Of a stretch of DNA of 64,000 nucleotides, positions 43,652-56,069 are shown piece after piece. Source of the stretch: Solanum dulcamara (lineage: Eukaryota; Streptophyta; Magnoliopsida; Solanales; Solanaceae); NCBI RefSeq assembly GCF_947179165.1, contig NC_077245.1, positions 18,198,740 to 18,262,739 of the forward strand, read 5' to 3'. The notes under the pieces are model-generated. The model was not told the origin of the DNA, did not search any database, and saw only the letters and a list, made by a program, of their open reading frames with translations. Position 1 is the first letter of the stretch. Each line of letters starts with the position of its first letter. A program made the translations under genes and the position numbers.

Positions 43652-45396
43652 ACGCTAACAAAAGCCTCTCTCATTAGCATTCCCTCCCATATCATCTAAT
43701 TCATGAAAGTTCCTCATAAGGTGAGTATCATCCTGAATAAAATCCAAAGGAATTTCATTTGGGGTACTAATGATAAAAGAAGGAAAATTCAATTGGTGAA
43801 TTGAGACACTATTACTGACTCTAAGAAAGATGGGGGATTGGGGATCTAAACGAGTGAGATCAAGAACAGATCCCTCTATGTAAGTTTAGCTTGGAGGCTA
43901 TTCCACAACCAAGAAAACTTATCGGGCTAGGTACTCACAAGTAAGTATTTCAAGAAAAATCTCAATTAGAGAAAACATCAAGTATCAAGAATTTGGAAAT
44001 GTGTCCTAGATGGTTGGAAGGATAGCATGATGAATAACAAATGGACAATCTTCAAGATAACAAAGTTAATTTCCTCAATAAAAAATGAATTTCCAATCAT
44101 GACACCATCAGAAGCATGTTGCATAGACCTTTAAGAAAGAATGAGGAAGTAGCAACTGTCAATATCTTTTAGAGAAATGGTAGATGGGATCTATCAAGCC
44201 TATCTTTTTATGTGTTGTATTTGTGAAGAGTAGCATTGAAACAATCTGTATGATATCTGACTGCGATAAGTAAGATATCCTTGCTTGTGATGTTACTACC
44301 AATGGGAAATTCTCAACTAGATGTGCCTATACCCTCATCCAAAAGTCCCTCCCTCATGGTAAGCAACACACCAGCAAGAATTTTGAATGGATTTGAAAAA
44401 TTTAGGGCCCAAACATGATCAAAACTTTCCTTTGGCTCATGCAACATGGAAGACTTCTTACTGTCCACTTTCTGCACAGGATTGGATTAGAAGTAAACCC
44501 AAACTGCAATCTTTGTGGCAACATAAATGAATATATCAACCACATCTTCTTTACGTGTACAAATGCTACAACCTTTGTCATTGGCTAACCATGACCTCTC
44601 TAGTGAAAACTGGGAAAAAACCTGGATAGTAAGCAAAGGAAAGTCGTACAACGACCTCTTACCATGGGAGGTAATGCTACCCTTATGTTTCTAGAATATC
44701 TGAATTCAAATAAATGAAAACCTCTTCAAGGGAAAAAAGGAAGGCATCTCTTTTAATCATGTTCTTAACCAAGACACTAAATACCACCTTTTAATTAGAC
44801 CTCCAAAGGCTCTTAATGGCCACCACACCACTATATCCGTCAAACGAAAACCCCATTACTAGGAAATTTCAAGTTAAACATTGATGGTGCTTTAATGAAA
44901 GGTGCTAGAACTGGGGGTGTGAGCGGAGTCATCAGAAAACATAGGGGAGACTGGGTCATTGGTTTCATGTGCAAAACAACCCACGACAACTCTACTTTGG
45001 CTGAGCTTTAAGCCCTCAGATTAGGACTCCAATTGGCTTGCTACCATAATTTAACATCGCTGGTGATTAATTCAGACTTCATGGAAGTTATTGATATGTT
45101 GAAACATGACAATATATTATATGCTAACATTGTTTTCGAGTTCACATCTTTGATCCGGAGATTGGGGAGGCACTAGTGACGCATGTATTTAGGGAGCAGA
45201 ATAAAATGGTGGATTTTCTAAATTAAGAGGGAGCGAAATGCAGTACTTTTGGAACCCACACCATTTTAGATAGTTCCACCAATGTTTGCTTCTAAACATA
45301 TCTGGGCAGCCATCGTTGGAACTTTGTATTTTAGAAAAATCTCTAACTGTAATAGCTACTTAAGTGATCACAGTGGCCCATACTATAAAAAAATAC
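43652..45396 (+). pseudogene. LINE ORF2 C-terminal segment (thumb, zf-RVT, RNase H) and 3' tail
   Basis: Plus strand: ILNKIQRNFIWGTNDKRRKI (43730), KDGGLGI, SLAWRLFHNQENLSG, then a zinc-binding segment CNLCGNINEYINHIFFTC (about 44500). An RNase H-like domain follows: FKLNIDGALMKGARTGGVSG (about 44870), NSTLAEL, a stop, ALRLGLQLACYHNL and INSDFMEVIDML. The 3' end is an A-rich stretch ACTATAAAAAAATA near 45382-45396. Stops are common; no host gene is involved. Confidence 0.85.
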
Positions 45397-45505
45397 CGCT
45401 TGTTACTCCTTGAAATGACCATTCCATAGAATTTGAATAAGTGTTATTAAGCCAAAAATCAATTTTAAAATAATAACTCTTCAAAGTATAGGGTGGACAT
45501 GAATT

Positions 45506-45660
45506 CAAAGGCGGATTCAAATTTAAGTTTTATGAGTTCAATATTTAAGTTCTTAATGTTGAATCTATTTATTTTTTTAAAGTTATGAATTCATATCTAT
45601 TATTGTTATAATTTCATGAATTTTTACATATAAATTTATATGCTATGTCAAAAGTACCGA
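45506..45660 (+). mobile_element. Left part of a hAT-type MITE
   Basis: Starts CAAAGGCGGATTCAAATTTA, a variant of the Solanaceae hAT end CAGAGGCGGATCC..., followed by TTTTATGAGTTCAA and an AT-rich body. The right end is missing because a SINE-like sequence takes over near 45655. Confidence 0.6.
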
Positions 45661-45815
45661 GTTTAGAGCATTGAGCTCCGACTAAATACGGATCGCGTAT
45701 TGCAGGGTCCATTTGGGATCCCAACAGTATTTTTTCCATACTAGGGCTCAAACTCGATATTTCTGATTAAGGGTGGAGCAGTCCCAACATTGCACCACAA
45801 CATAGTATGTTTGCA
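45655..45815 (-). mobile_element. tRNA-derived SINE next to or within the hAT MITE
   Basis: On the minus strand GTGGTGCAATGTTGGGACTG (A-box region, about 45800), CGAGTTTGAGCCC (B box, about 45755-45743), then TATGGAAAAAATACTGTTGG and GACCCTGCAATACGCGATCC. This is a SINE body I recognise from Solanaceae genomes. The 3' end is short or truncated. Confidence 0.65.
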
Positions 45816-45959
45816 AGTTACTACTCACATTGTAGTGCATTTATTAGTCTAATAAATATGAGCAATTTAAATACGTACGAAGAAAGATTATGTAGGGTTT
45901 GCTCTATTTGTTCTTTTCTTATTATGAAAAATAATTAAATAGGGATAAGGGAGTCCATC

Positions 45960-46600
45960 TGAATTAGGATTGTGTATCGATCGGTTTGGTTTGATCTGAT
46001 TTTGAAATTCGGTTGTTCTATTTATCTTTATCGTTTTGTAGATATGCTAAACTGTTAAAATATCGATTAATTAGTTATTGATTGTTATCAGTTCGGTTAT
46101 CGGGTTAACCGTTAAAATTTCACACAAAATTTTTCATTGAGAGTCACTTAATGACAAAGTGTAAGGATTTCTAGATAAATATTGCAAGTTCATTAGGTTT
46201 ATTTCACGACATAGACGAGACTAAGAAGAAGCACAAACCATTGAATATAGAAATCTTGATATTATAAGAAATATGATCTCACTTAGGAGTAATTAACTTG
46301 TGATTATTGGCAAGAGTAGCCGCTACTGACAGTGAATGATCTGAACTTTAAAGTGAGAAATGAACTAATTGTAACCTAACTTTCTAGTTAATTTAGTTAA
46401 GTGTGGGGAAAATTATAGTAATTAAATAAATGACTATCGGGTTATCGGCTTGTTTGATAAGAAAATTGGTCAAATTGAAATTCGAACTAATAACCCGATT
46501 ATTATAGGATAGTGAAACGAGATCCAAACTGTAAAATCAATAACCCGAACCACTAATTTATAAACCAAGTATCAGTTCGGGATCTAGATTTGACCTAAAA
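45960..46600. mobile_element. Degenerate hAT-like element with CGGTT/AACCG subterminal words
   Basis: The left end has ATTAGGATTGTGTATCGATC followed by GGTTTGGTTTGATCTG and TTCGGTTATCGGGTTAACCG. The right end has complementary words (AACCCGAACCACTAATTTAT, CCAAGTATCAGTTCGGG). The pattern resembles the better-defined elements at 23300 and 33773, but clean ends and target duplications are not visible. Confidence 0.4.
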
Positions 46601-46779
46601 TCTATACAACTCAAATCCAAACCATCTTCAATGGAGAATTATATTGTATTTATAAGTTCACACACATATATATACACATAATGAATCCCTTGACTTCTTC
46701 GCATTTTGAATTTGTTCATGTTGGTGAAAATTACAAAATTACAAATTACAATTAAAAAAATAAAATGAAGAAAATAAAA

Positions 46780-47405
46780 TCTTCAGGCTGAGGAATGAAT
46801 ATCTCGCTCTTTTTAAGGAGATTCAAGCCCACTGCAATAAATCTTTTCACCGCTCCAGCAGTAGTCCTCTTGACTTGTCTCCTCCATGATACAACAGCCT
46901 TATCACAAAGTGTAACTCAACAAACTCTGGATAAGAGTTGAGTTTAAAGCTCCACAAAAAAGAACACTTCCTTTCAACTAATAAGAACTCTCTTTTTGAC
47001 TAACTTTTATGCACTCTATATTTTCTTATATATCTCTAAAACAAAGTAACACCATCTCTATTTATAGGTGAGGAAGTCTTCCTTGCAATGAATAGGAAGA
47101 TAGTGGTGAAGTAAATAGAGAAGATAAATGGCATAGATATTACATAAATTACAAGGTATAATGGAGGAATAAAGAGTGAAGTAATGTAGATTGAATGGAG
47201 GAATAATGGCCAAAGGCTGACCACATTCAGCCATAAGCAAAATAATAACCCCCAACGTTCTTCTTAGCAACGTTAACCACCAATAAAAGAATGGCAATTA
47301 AGCCAAAAAAGAATAAAGAATGGCATCAAATGCCACAACGGACAAAAGAAGTAATCACCATAATGAGTAAGGCAATAATGCCTAACGTTCTGTTAGGAAT
47401 AGAAC
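46780..47405 (-). mobile_element. Possible solo LTR with a TATA box
   Basis: The minus strand has CCTATAAATAGAGATGG (about 47072-47056), followed by an untranslated-looking stretch. This is the arrangement seen in copia-like LTRs. No PBS, PPT, paired LTR or target duplication could be identified, and the two frames of 62 and 79 codons have no motif. It could also be an ordinary decayed promoter. Confidence 0.25.
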
Positions 47406-47518
47406 AAAAGAATTGAAAAAGCACTTTAACATATAATTTAATCTTGATACAATATTTTTATTATTTTCTTAAAATCTTTGGCCATAGATTTCAAATATTT
47501 TGAAGCAGCAAATGAAGG

Positions 47519-47528
47519 AAAAAGAAAA
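47519..47528 (-). terminator. Pol III terminator of the tRNA-Thr gene
   Basis: Minus strand TTTTCTTTTT starting about 6 nt after the tRNA 3' end; a run of four or more T residues stops RNA polymerase III. Confidence 0.75.
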
Positions 47529-47533
47529 GGTGA

Positions 47534-47607
47534 TGCTCTTGTTGAGAGTCGAACTCAAGACCTCCCGCTTACTAAACGGGTGCTCTAACCAACTGAGCTA
47601 CAAGAGC
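47534..47607 (-). tRNA. tRNA-Thr (anticodon AGU)
   Basis: The minus strand folds into a complete 74-nt tRNA. The 7-bp acceptor stem is GCTCTTG/CAAGAGC, the D arm is GCTC-AGTTGGTTA-GAGC, and the anticodon stem is CCCGT/GCGGG with loop TTAGTAA (anticodon AGT, read as IGU by inosine). There is a 5-nt variable loop AGGTC, a T arm TTGAG-TTCGACT-CTCAA and discriminator A. A box (TAGCTCAGTTGG) and B box (GTTCGACTC) are intact. A T-rich run TTTTCTTTTT just downstream (47528-47519) can terminate Pol III. No intron. It reads ACU and ACC codons. Confidence 0.96.
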
Positions 47608-48204
47608 TTTCCTTTTCTGTTATTAAATCAATTTATTTAACAGAACAAATACAAAGTTATTAAGTGACAAATTAAGAAGATTGCTAGAAAAGAAAACAAA
47701 CAAAGATAATCAAAATTTTACTAAGTGTTTGAACGTGAATTTGAAAAAAAATAATAGTATTTAAAATTAATTTCAAAAATAATATTTAAAATTGTGTTGA
47801 TCTAAACATGCCTTTCACTTAAAAATATATATTAAAATAATGTAATTTTTTTTCATTGCATGTTCTTCCATGTTCTTGGAGTACAATATATTAGTTATGA
47901 CATTTAGGGTGTTAATCACTATGAATTCATAATGTCCCTAATAAGTCTTATGTGTCATCTTAGGGATATTTTTCCTTCTTTATGTTGTATTGGTCATATA
48001 GTGAACTCAAATTTACCTTTCGAGAAGTTAGAGTGAAAATTTAAGTATAATGTATAATCAAATAATTTTCTTAAAGAAAATAATTGTACGGCCAAATTTA
48101 GTTAAAGAGAGATGGAACTATTTTTTCGTAGAAGTCTGAACATGAATTGAGTAATATTTTTAAAAAGTATTACTATATAAAATTTGAATTGAAAAATGAT
48201 ATTT

Positions 48205-48450
48205 TATCTGTTTTAATTTATTTGTCTTATTTTTTTTTATTCGTTTAAAAAAGAGAATGTCTCTTTTCTTTTTTGACAATTCTTTAATTTCAAGTTTCCA
48301 TATAAGTATGTTTAAGATTAGTTAATTAAAAAACACTTTGGCATAGTCCGCATATTTTTATTTTCAGACCATAAGATTCAAAAAAATTCTTTACTTTCTT
48401 AAACTCCGTCTCAAGTTAAAACCAGACAAACAAATTAAAATGGATGAGTA
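48205..48450. mobile_element. MITE with about 22-bp inverted ends
   Basis: The left end TATCTGTTTTAATTTATTTG pairs with the right end, which read inward is CATCCATTTTAATTTGTTTG. The AT-rich interior has no ORF. Such TCCGT/CATCC-type ends with TTTTAATTTRTTTGTC are widespread plant MITEs. The target duplication is not certain. Confidence 0.6.
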
Positions 48451-49167
48451 TTTAAAAGTTAAAGTTATACAGTCAAACTTCTCTATAACGATCATTCGTT
48501 ATAATGACAATTTACTATAACAGACTGATTTTCTCCAGAACCAATTTTTCATGTTATATTTTACTTCTCCATAACAACATTCTATTTATAATAACAATGT
48601 CATTCATTATAGCATTACACTTTTTTTTAAAATTACCCATTTATAACAATCATAATCAAATATTGTGTGATAGTATTTTGTAAGATACATATTATGTATA
48701 ATGTAAAATATTAAATATTTATGATAATCATCATTTATGTCATGCACATAGTAAATTTCAAATGAGGATATCAAAAACAAAAAGAATTATAAATAAATAG
48801 TGTCCATCAGTTATGGTCATAATTTCACTAGTAAAGCTATTGATGTTTGCCTTTGTCACTAAAAAAACTAGAATTTACGAAACAACTTACAATTATAGAA
48901 TTCTTATATCAAACTTGTTTTTTTTTAAAAAAAAATCAATCAATTTTTAAGGCATATGTTCCTTAAATTTTAATTCTTTATCGGTACGGTACAATTTATT
49001 ATAGATTTATTAGTAATTTCTTAGTCTTTTTGATTTTTAATTAATGAAATATAAAAATCAATTGAAATTTTTAATTTGACAAGTATTTTATTTTTGTTCA
49101 TGATGAGATTTAAACGTCAAATAAAAATATACATATACAACATTATCTAGTAGCCATGAAATTTGAG
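48451..49167. other. AT-rich stretch with a CTCTATAAC-type repeat
   Basis: 48477-48660 contains CAGTCAAACTTCTCTATAAC and several TATAACA words, resembling a common Solanaceae DNA-element terminus. The opposite end was not found. The rest shows nothing recognisable. Confidence 0.3.
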
Positions 49168-49172
49168 ATAAA

Positions 49173-49439
49173 TGTTGCTCAATTGAGCATTCATATTGTG
49201 GAAATTGAGATTCTCAGATGCTTTGCATACAGAGGATTAAGAAGAATAAGAAGAAGAAGAAGAAGGGAGATTATTTTTGATATATCAAATCTGAATTGTG
49301 TTGCATACAAGCTAAGTATATATATACCTGCTAGTTAGTTAGCTTCTAACCGACTCAATTAGGACCACGTGATGACATCTCATCACAGCTTATCAATTCC
49401 ACTAACAAACATTCTAACTAACTCATTTCAGTCATTTCA
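49173..49439 (-). repeat. 3' LTR of the copia element
   Basis: Read on the minus strand it begins TGAAATGACTGAAATGAG and ends at GCTCAATTGAGC-AACA. It contains the 12-bp palindrome GCTCAATTGAGC and a GAA microsatellite (about 49240-49266), longer than in the 5' LTR. Confidence 0.85.
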
Positions 49440-49452
49440 ATACTCCCCCTCA
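49440..49452 (-). other. Polypurine tract of the copia element
   Basis: The minus strand reads TTGAGGGGGAGTA directly before the 3' LTR start; this primes plus-strand synthesis. Confidence 0.8.
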
Positions 49453-49499
49453 AGCTGGAGGGTGAAATATATCAAGAACTCCTAGCTTGGATGGTAAGA

Positions 49500-51755
49500 A
49501 ACTATGTTGAGACACTCCCAATCCTTTTGTTAATAAGTCTGCAAGTTGGAACTTGGTTGACACATGAACTATGTATAGGCCCTTCCTTTAACTTCTCCCT
49601 AACAAAATGACAATCAATCTCGATGTGTTTGGTACGCTCATGAAATATTGGATTTGGAGTAATCTTCATAGTTGCTTTGCTATCACAATAGAGCTGTATG
49701 GGAGTTGACACTTCCACACACAAGTCCTTCAGTAATCCAATCATCCAAATGACTTCAACAACTACAGCAGCCATGCTGCGATATTCTACCTCTGCTAAGC
49801 TATGAGTTACAGTTTGTTGCTTCTTGGATTTCCAAGAAATCAATGAGGTCCCTAATTGTAAGACAAAACCTGCGACTGATCTTCTTGTATTGGGGCAGGC
49901 AGCCCAGTCTGAATCACAATGAACCACCGAGCTATCTATAGGCCCTTTCTTAGGAATATTCCCAATTCTGGTGATCCTTCACATACCTTACCATCCTCAA
50001 TGCAGCCATCCAATATGACAGTTTAGGATGATGCATGAATTGACTTAGTAATTGAACAACAAAACAAATATTTGGCCTAGTGATTGTCAAATAAATTAAC
50101 TTTCCAATAAGCTTTTGATATCTGCTCATATCTTCAAATAATGGATCATCCTGAGCCACTGTATATTTATCATGCTCAACTGAGGTAAGCTTAACATTGG
50201 GCTCTAGTGGTGTGTGCACAGGTTTGGCTCCTGCTAGTCCCACATCAGATATAAGCTCCAATGCATACTTTCTCTGATTCATCAAAATCCCATGTTGAGA
50301 CCTTAAAATCTCAATTCCTAGGAAGTACTCAACTCCCCTAGATCCTTCACCTTGAATTGACTGTGCAAATATTGCTTTGCATCATCAATAAGTTTGTGAC
50401 TGCTCCCAGTAAGTAATATATCATCCCTATAAATCAAAAACACCACAATATCATCACCACAGTGCTTAGTGGATAAAGAATGGTCATGTGGACTCTACTT
50501 ATAGCCTGCATCAAGCAAGGCAGTGGTCAACTTAATGTTACAATGTCTTGAGGCTTGCTTGAGTCCATATAGTGACTTCAACAGTTTATACACTCTAGTC
50601 TCCCCTTTACTATGAAACCCTTGAGACAAAGACATGTACACTTCCTCATAAAGGTCTCCTTGTAAAAATGCATTACTTACATCCATCTGAAAAAGGCACC
50701 AATCTTTAGAAGTTGCTACACTTATTACTGTTCTAACTGTCCCCATCTTTGCCACTGGAGAGGATTTCATGATAGTCCAAGCCTTCCTTTTGAGTATATC
50801 CTTTTACTATTAATCTAGCCTTGTATTTTTCAATTTCACCATTAGCTTTGAGTTTGACTTTATACACATCATATGGCAAAGGTACTAGCTCCCATGTTTG
50901 ATTCTCCTCCAAGGCATTAATTTCTTGTTGCATTGCATCCATCAATTCTGGATGTTGTGATGCTTCCTCAAATGTTTTGGGTTCCTGAATAGCTAAAAAA
51001 GAACTCAAATATGCCTGATACTTGTTAGACAAGTGTGAATATCCAATATAGTTGGCTATAGGATATGTGCAAGTTGTTGCATTTCTAGTAGGGGTGACAT
51101 AGTTCTTGAGCCAAATAGGAGGCTTAATATTTCTGAGAGGCCTTTCTTGAATATTATCAGGTGGATCTATCTGTTCCTCATGATGCATAAATTCATGTAC
51201 AGTTTCATTGTTGTCTGCAGGTAACTCTGATTGATCTACATTGTCATTTGTAGCAGTTAGTTCTACATCTTCTGTTATTATGGTTGCAGTAGGCTCATCA
51301 AGTAGATCATGTATAGTTGTAGGCTCTTGTGTGACTACAACAGGGACTACATCAGGGACATGAACACTCTCTCGAGCATAACCATTGTCAAATACTAATT
51401 CATTAGGAGCTCCAAGTAGGATAACAGTGAACATATCTTCAGCATCACAATGTGATCTCTCCTTTAAGGGAAATATTGTCTGCTTGAATGTTACATCTCT
51501 ACTGACAAACAAGATTCCAGTTTCATACTTATATAACCTATAGCCCTTTTGGGTTTCACAGTAACCTATCATGACTGCCTTTCTATCTCTTTCTTGAAAC
51601 TTTTCACCTTTAGGAAGCACACTAGCAAAGCAAAGACATCCAAAAACTCTCAGATTATCAATCTTTGGTTGCTTCTTAAATAACATTTCATATAGTGATT
51701 TGCCATTCAATAATAGTGAGGGAAATTTGTTGATGAGATACACAACAGTTCTCAC
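49500..51755 (-). pseudogene. copia pol: integrase end, reverse transcriptase and RNase H
   Basis: From 51755: INKFPSLLLNGKSLYEMLF, then LRVFGCLCFASVLPKGEKFQ (integrase C-terminal side) and an acidic linker. Reverse transcriptase follows with QEINALEENQTWELVPLP, KARLIVKGYTQKEGLDY, QMDVSNAFLQGDLYEEVYMS and LYGLKQASR. The active-site box near 50428 reads YRDD instead of YVDD. RNase H has VHCDSDWAACPNTRRSVAGF, AEVEYRSMAAVV, LYCDSKATMKITPNPIFHER and KHIEIDCHFVREKL. Frameshifts fall near 50770, 50490, 50300 and 49940, so the polyprotein is broken. The RNase H catalytic Asp and Glu positions look kept. Few stops for its length agrees with the moderate LTR divergence. Confidence 0.9.
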
Positions 51756-51764
51756 ACATTCCCC

Positions 51765-52312
51765 TTAGAATCTGATAGGTATACCACTTTGAAACTTTAA
51801 TGCTCTAGCCACCTCTAGAATATGCTTGTGCTTCTTTTCCACAGTACCATTTTGTTGTGGAGTGTAAGGACAACTGATTTGATGAATTATTCCTTCAGCC
51901 TTAAGCAGATCAACACATTGAGAGTTAACAAATTCTCTACCATTATCAGATCTAAACACTTTTATAGACACACCAAACTGAGTTTTTATTAATGATAAAA
52001 TAAATTCAATAGAGAAAACACTTCACTTTTGAATTGAATCAAACAAATCCAAGTATATTTGCTATGATCATCTACAAAAGTAACAAATGAGTATTTCATG
52101 TCATATGTAAGCTTCTTATAGAGTCCCCGGATATCTAAATGAACTAAATCAAAATAGGCTTTTGCCTTGGTAGAGTGAATAGGGAATTTAAGCCTGTGTT
52201 GTTTAGCCAATGGACAAATGTCACACTGGTCATGAACATGAGGTTGTACTTTCTTAGGAAGAGATGTAATATGTTGCATGACTCCACCAGAAGGGTGTCC
52301 TAGCCTGTAGTG
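51765..52312 (-). pseudogene. copia integrase N-terminal and core region
   Basis: Starts in the GAG-pre-integrase segment KKWHYRLGHPSGGVMQH, then zinc-site residues CDICPLAKQHRLKFP. It continues with FDLVHLDIRG (first catalytic Asp), VTFVDDHSKYTWI, VFRSDNGREFVNSQC (second Asp) and SCPYTPQQNGTVEKKHKHI (catalytic Glu). A frameshift separates 52279-51989 from 51971-51765. The catalytic D,D,E set is present. Confidence 0.88.
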
Positions 52313-52382
52313 CCACTTCTTCAGTACTAGTGCTTTTAGTTGACATGTTAGCTAATGTATGAAATATGCTTGGGATGCAATC

Positions 52383-55300
52383 TGTTACACCCCAGAAATT
52401 TTTTGTCTTACTATGGCTATAGATGACTTAATCGTGAGCTGAGGTGGAGCCCACTTAATGGATTTTTATAAAAAGGACATATGATAATTTATATGGATAA
52501 TGTATGTGAAGTTAAACACAACTCAAGGAGGACCCTTGAGCCAAATCCAAGTGTGAGCCCTCCAAAAAGATGTTTTTAAGTTATGTTTTTGGGCAATCTG
52601 ACTTGAGAAGACCATAACGCCATCATGGCTCAGGAATTTGGGAAACCTTATAAAATAACAGTTGTAGATAATTGGATTATCTTTCCAACCATAGGTTGTG
52701 GGAATTTATTTGATATCAGAATCAAAAGATATGACTATTTTACTGAACATCGGCGTTGGCCACAAGTAGAGAGCTAACACGTGGTGGATACGTGGCGGGA
52801 CCAATCCACCGCCTTTTATCATTATACGTAGGCTCAAAAATATGTCAGAAAAAATGAAAATTGTTATATTCCGTATTTTCATACATTGAGTCATACGCAA
52901 GAGAATTGACTCAAGTTAAAGACGGGATCATTTTCGGACACGAAGTGGAAATCCTTAATTTCCAATTTTAATTAGAACATAAATTGTTCATCAACTTTAA
53001 TTAGTGTAACTAACTTATATCATTGGAGATTAGGAATAAATTCATTAATTGAAATTAGATGATTAAGTAGGAACTAGTGGTTCATTAAATTAATTAATCT
53101 AATCACTTGTATGGTCCCCACCTACACTAGTTAATCAATAAGATAGATAGAAAAAAACATAGAGGGGCACGTGGGAAGCAGCATATAGAGCATATAAAGT
53201 CTATGCCTTAATGTCTAATGCTGAAAATACATTTTATTATCTTCTTGACCAAAACAAATTAGAGAGAGAAGTGAGAGGGGTAGAGAGAAGGGCTCTCGGA
53301 TAAGGCATCAATTGAGAAAGAAATTAAAGAGTGAAGTGTGGTCATTTCTCATGTAGATGACAGCAAGGTTGGAGTATTTAGGGTTGCAAAATCTTTGATG
53401 AATCAAGACCTCACCAAATTGTGTCCTTTTAGCCTAAGGTAAGATTTCATCTTTTTCTTCATCTTGGAAGCAATTTAAATTTTTATAAGTTGATGAATGT
53501 ATGAAATTATGGATGTTGATGTTGAGGCATGGTAGGAGACATTTGGGGCTTCTTGGTGTAGAAAAGAATGAATTAATTTTGCTTAGTATTGGATTGTTAT
53601 TGTTATGGATTTTGTGATGAGAATGAAAGAATTAAATGGTTAAGGTTGAGGTTGAATTTGTTATGGGTTGTTGTAGAACTTGTGGTGATATTAACATGAC
53701 TTTCTTACATATGAATGAATGATGTTGTGGTTGTGTGTGGCTGCTGCAATAGGTCACGAAAATTGTTGAAAAATAGTATGAAATAAGGTGTAAATATTAT
53801 AGGTGGTTTGCTTGGCTTGTGGTAGGTGTTCATGAGGTTTTTGAGCATCTTTATGTTGGTAGTTAAGGGCTATTTTGATAGGTTGTTATTGTTATTGTTG
53901 AGATTAGAGGATTAATGGTAATGAAGGTCATATGTTGCACTATATGTTGGTTGGGCTATTTTAGGATTGTTTCAATAAAATGTTAACACTATGAATCATT
54001 AAAGATAATTGGAAGATGTAGTAGTTGTATGTGCATTGGAATTGTTGTTGAGTGTTATGAATGTGGGCTGACTTAACTTACCAATAAGGTTATAATGAAG
54101 ATATTAACTTGTATTAAATGGACTTGGAAGCAAGAAAATCCCATGATTAGTGTTGGTATTAAAATGGACAGATTTGGAGTATTTTTGAATATCGTCTTGG
54201 CTTGTCTTGACATGGCAATTGAAGGTGTGATTATTGATGTTGCTTGGGGATTTTATGACTGATTTGGAAGTGGAAAAAAGTGAGCAATATAAGGGAGTTG
54301 CTGTCCAGAATTTTGTGTTTTGCAAACCCGTTTTTGGATGGGACTGCTGTTAGTAAATTTAGCATAACTCCTTGTGTAAGGCTCCGTTTTGGTTGATTAA
54401 AGATGTTTTGGAAAGCTATTTGATAGAGCTAAAACTTTCATTTAGACTCTAAAACCCAGTTTTACTTTTATATACTCGAAAAAGGGTGATGAAGTTAAGG
54501 GGAGGTGCTGTCCAGTTTTTTTTGTTTTTGTTCGAAATAATCTATTAACGATAAAAATGTTTTATGCCTTTCCATATCTTAACCATAACGCTTAACGTAT
54601 TAATATAGGTATGAGGCAGCATATACATGTTGTGTGTGGATAAACACTAAAGGTATGTAAAGCTAACCTTCTTTCTTTTGGCATGATTTATATGAAACAA
54701 ACGGACGAAGGTATAAATTCCAAAGAAGCTCCTATTCTTAGAGACACTAGGATGGCTAATGTTCGTAAATTCCTAGAAATTATATCATTATATTTTGATA
54801 CATGAGTTTGATTCCAGCCATCCTATTTGGGTATAATTCATCTTTTGATATAATTCATGCTTTAGTATAATTTATAATGGCAATCGGAGGTTACTTGAAA
54901 TAACTATTATCTTGATTCTTAAATGATAGTTATTTCAATTATTCAATTGATCCCCATATTATATTTCGAAATATGGAAAATGATTCCTGAAAGACTGTTT
55001 TGACCTAGACCATTGTGACATCAGAAAGAAGTACACTATGATTATAGCTCAGTTTCTTTTATATGACTTGTCATCAGGATTAAGCTATTGAGTCTCTATA
55101 AATATTTTTATATTTTAAATTGCATTTAGTTTCTCACTACTCTACTCGTGCATACTGTAACCATTCTTTCACTGAGCCTGGGCCAGGATATGTTATCAAG
55201 CGTACTTCTCTGCATTTTTCATCGTGCCCCGACGTGAGGGGGCAGGTATGACATGTACATGGGTTGTGGTGTATGTTATGCCACGGAGTTATGCTGTGCC

Positions 55301-56069
55301 ATGTACACATATGCTTATGATATGGTATGATATGATTTGATATGATTTGATATGGCCATCTGATATGATATGATCTGTTACGGAGATATTCCTTACTCTG
55401 GTGTTATGATATGCTGTGGCGCCAATGACGGGAGGGCAACCACGTTTTGTTCACCGAGTCCCATGACATGGGGCCGGATATCGCATATGTCTTTGCATAT
55501 ATGATTTGTGATTATGATATGCATTTTGAAATTTTGAACATTTATTTCGTTTTCTGCACCTACTATTCAGATTATGGTTTTACTTATTACAGTTCATGCT
55601 TTACATATTCGGTACATTTTTCGTACTGACCCCCTTTCTTCGGGGGGCTGCGTTACATGCCCGCAGGTACTGAAGTTCGATTTGCTGATCCACCTGTTTA
55701 GGATATTTGCTGCGTCGTTGACAGTGCTCCCTTGTTCGGAGCTTGTATTTTGGTACTGACTTTATCTCTATATATTTGGATATTTTGGTCAGGGGTACGA
55801 CGGGGCCCTGTCCCGTCATATGACTATGCTATCATCTGTAGAGGTCTGTAGACAGAGTTATGTTGTGGGTTTTGTATATATGTTTTGGATTGAGTGTGTT
55901 TCGTGATGGCCTATCAGCCCTCGTGCCTACATCTATTTTTGTGATCTATTTAGCAATCTTTCCTAATCACTACCTATGTTTATTCGGTTAAAAGGCTAAT
56001 TTGGGATAAGGGTACGTTTGGGTGCCCAACTCGGGCACCAGTCACGGCCTATGGGGTTGGGTCGTGACA
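52383..56069 (+). mobile_element. 3.69-kb solo LTR of the long-LTR gypsy family, target duplication CAATC
   Basis: Begins TGTTACACCCCAG and ends ATGGGGTTGGGTCGTGACA. The perfect 5-bp duplication CAATC lies at 52378-52382 and 56070-56074. No PBS, coding region or second LTR is present. It is the same family as the LTR at 29811-32884: both have the same ends, the hairpin pair at 55610-55649 and the GACGGG/CCCGTC hairpin at 55799-55817. It is unusually long for a solo LTR. It splits the copia element between protease and integrase. Confidence 0.92.

Noticed and set aside
46780..47405. Endogenous pararetrovirus or active promoter
   Set aside because: A TATA-like sequence is present but no viral or retrotransposon coding motif was found, so no viral origin is claimed.
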